Shown: piece after piece, positions 30,905 through 32,267 of the stretch
How positions within the stretch are numbered: the stretch's first letter is position 1
Layout: the number at the start of each line of letters is the position of its first letter
Position numbers and translations under genes: made by a program
The notes under the pieces: model-generated
Told to the model about the DNA's origin: nothing
Seen by the model: only the letters and a program-made list of their open reading frames with translations
Database searches by the model: none
Assembly (NCBI GenBank): GCA_902489475.1
Contig: CABUAH010000013.1
Coordinates: 1 to 32,267 of the forward strand
From: an uncultured Oscillospiraceae bacterium
GTDB taxonomy: Bacteria; Bacillota; Clostridia; Oscillospirales; Ruminococcaceae
Direction of reading: 5' to 3'
DNA: 32,267 bases

Positions 30905-32153
30905 CGCAAAAATACTTTCGCTTGACAAAGATTTTTCGGTCAGGGACGGCGAAATTCATATTGACGGCGAGAATATAAGCTATATCGGAGAACCTAAAAA
31001 CGGCGAATTTGAAGAGGTGATTGACGCTCAGGGCAACCTCATAATGCCGAGCTTTAAGGACGCTCATACGCATAGTGCAATGACGTTTCTTCGCTCGTAT
31101 GCAGACGATTTGCCGCTTATGGACTGGCTTTATAATCAGGTTTTCCCTATGGAGGATAAGCTAACGGGAGAGGATGTATATGTTTTTACAAAGCTCGCCA
31201 TTTTGGAGTATCTTTCAAGCGGTATAACTGCCTGCTTTGATATGTATAAAAAGATGGATTACTTTGCAAAGGCTGTAATTGATTCCGGTTTTAAGAGTGT
31301 TATATGCTCGGCTTTAAACGACTTTGGCGGAAGTGTTTCGGAGATTGAGGAGGAGTATTTAAAATTTAACTCTCAAAGTCCGCTAATCTCTTATAAGCTC
31401 GGAATTCACGCTGAATATACAACAAAGTTCGATACGATAAAGGGAATAGTAGATCTTTGCCATAAGTATAAAGAAGGTTTCTGGATGCACAACAGCGAAA
31501 CCAAATCGGAGGTAGAAGGCTGTTTAGAGAGATACCAAAAAACTCCTACAGAGCTTTTAGAGTCACTCGGTGCTTTTGAGTACGGCGGAGGCGGTTTTCA
31601 CTGTGTTCATATGTCGGACAACGACCTTGAAATCTTCAAACGCCGAGGACTTTGGGCTGTAACAAATCCCGGCTCGAATACAAAGCTTGCGAGCGGAATC
31701 GCAGATATAACGAAGATGCTCGGTAATAATATAAATCTTGCAATAGGAACGGACGGCGCAGCGTCAAACAACGCTTTGGATATGTTCAGAGAAATGTACC
31801 TCGTAACAGGACTACAGAAGCTTAAATACGACGATGCTTCGGCTTGTCCAGCCGAGGAAGTTTTAAAGATGGCGACTGTCGGCGGCGCAAGAGCTATGGG
31901 GCTTTATGACAGTGATGTTTTAGCTGTCGGCAAAAAAGCGGATCTCATAATGATTGACCTTAATAAGCCGAATATGCAGCCGATTAACAACATAGTTAAA
32001 AACATTGTTTATTCGGGTTCAAAGCAAAATGTAAAGCTTACGATGATAAACGGCAGAGTTTTATATCGTGACGGAAAATATTTTCTTGACGAGAGCGAGC
32101 AGGATATATATGATAAAGCAAACAAGCTTGCGGAAAATATAAAACAAAGGTAA
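30888..32153 (+). CDS. mtaD: SAH/MTA deaminase-type amidohydrolase
   Basis: A 421-residue TatD/cytosine-deaminase-like amidohydrolase of the S-adenosylhomocysteine/methylthioadenosine deaminase group. Metal and catalytic residues fit: H60-x-H62 in KDAHTHSAM, H201 and E204 in MHNSET, H241 in CVHMSDND and D289 in GTDGAASNN. The product of adenosine-type deamination would feed the phosphorylase upstream. I prefer ATG 30888 (MKKITNAK) with GGGTGA upstream, over ATG 30870; both overlap the phosphorylase gene. Exact substrate (SAH, MTA, adenosine or guanine-like) cannot be told. Confidence 0.85.
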   Translation: MKKITNAKILSLDKDFSVRDGEIHIDGENISYIGEPKNGEFEEVIDAQGNLIMPSFKDAHTHSAMTFLRSYADDLPLMDWLYNQVFPMEDKLTGEDVYVFTKLAILEYLSSGITACFDMYKKMDYFAKAVIDSGFKSVICSALNDFGGSVSEIEEEYLKFNSQSPLISYKLGIHAEYTTKFDTIKGIVDLCHKYKEGFWMHNSETKSEVEGCLERYQKTPTELLESLGAFEYGGGGFHCVHMSDNDLEIFKRRGLWAVTNPGSNTKLASGIADITKMLGNNINLAIGTDGAASNNALDMFREMYLVTGLQKLKYDDASACPAEEVLKMATVGGARAMGLYDSDVLAVGKKADLIMIDLNKPNMQPINNIVKNIVYSGSKQNVKLTMINGRVLYRDGKYFLDESEQDIYDKANKLAENIKQR

Positions 32154-32191
32154 AGCAAGCGTCAAATTACCAAGTAAATCAGATAATAAAG

Positions 32192-32225
32192 GGAGGAAAG
32201 GGATTTTATTCCCCTTCCTCCTTTT
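32192..32225 (+). terminator. Terminator after the amidohydrolase gene
   Basis: GGAGGAA-A-GGG (32192-32202) pairs with CCC-C-TTCCTCC (32211-32221) with one A-C mismatch, loop of eight, then TTTT. Nothing else is seen in the last 42 bases. Confidence 0.85.
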
Positions 32226-32267
32226 GCTGTATGGTGTGATTTTTGACTATTAAAAAAATAAAAGAGT

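Noticed and set aside
1..32267. CRISPR arrays, tRNA, rRNA, insertion sequences or phage genes
   Set aside because: None seen on reading; repeats found are few and not regularly spaced.

Overview
The window looks like chromosome of a low-GC, spore-forming Clostridia of the Oscillospiraceae/Ruminococcaceae type (inference). Supporting signs are AT-rich intergenic DNA, strong AGGAGG ribosome sites, the sporulation pair yabP-yabQ, a Firmicutes-style S10-spc-alpha ribosomal cluster, zinc-ribbon S14 and L36, and a lipid-anchored GH74 xyloglucanase suited to plant-fibre breakdown.

Region 1 (about 1-3260) is an AT-rich accessory island: a TM2-domain membrane protein, a patatin-like lipase and two lipoproteins, one with TPR-like helices and an NPCBM-like C-terminus. 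It shows rearrangement. The first 47 bases are an inverted copy of part of the TM2 gene, and an 80-base decayed copy of the second lipoprotein's 3' end lies behind the patatin gene. The TM2 promoter sits among three AGTCA/TGACT palindromes.

Region 2 (about 3260-9180) holds, on the minus strand, the GH74 lipoprotein and a stand-alone HIRAN-domain protein; then on the plus strand yabP-yabQ-divIC-yabR (spore cortex and division cluster), a structured intergenic stretch, and an orphan lipoprotein.

Region 3 (about 9180-25415) is one long ribosomal transcription unit: promoter, a structured ~400-nt leader containing an intrinsic terminator, then rpsJ through rplQ in canonical order (S10, L3, L4, L23, L2, S19, L22, S3, L16, L29, S17, L14, L24, L5, S14, S8, L6, L18, S5, L30, L15, SecY, Adk, Map, IF-1, L36, S13, S11, S4, RpoA, L17), closed by a strong terminator. 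L30 and L36 are short genes read directly from the sequence. The KOW-domain gene often found between map and infA is absent and replaced by a 214-nt gap.

Region 4 (about 25416-32267) is a phosphate and purine module. A Na/Pi-cotransporter with a PhoU-like tail and a PhoB/PhoR-type two-component system follow three TTTACA hexamers spaced in 11-nt steps, a probable Pho box. Then a separate promoter drives a purine nucleoside phosphorylase overlapping an SAH/MTA-deaminase-type amidohydrolase, followed by a terminator.

Most of the window is well-known housekeeping sequence. The best candidates for something undescribed are the attenuator-bearing S10 leader, the palindrome-bracketed TM2 promoter, and short repeats that begin exactly at the stop codons of two lipoprotein genes.
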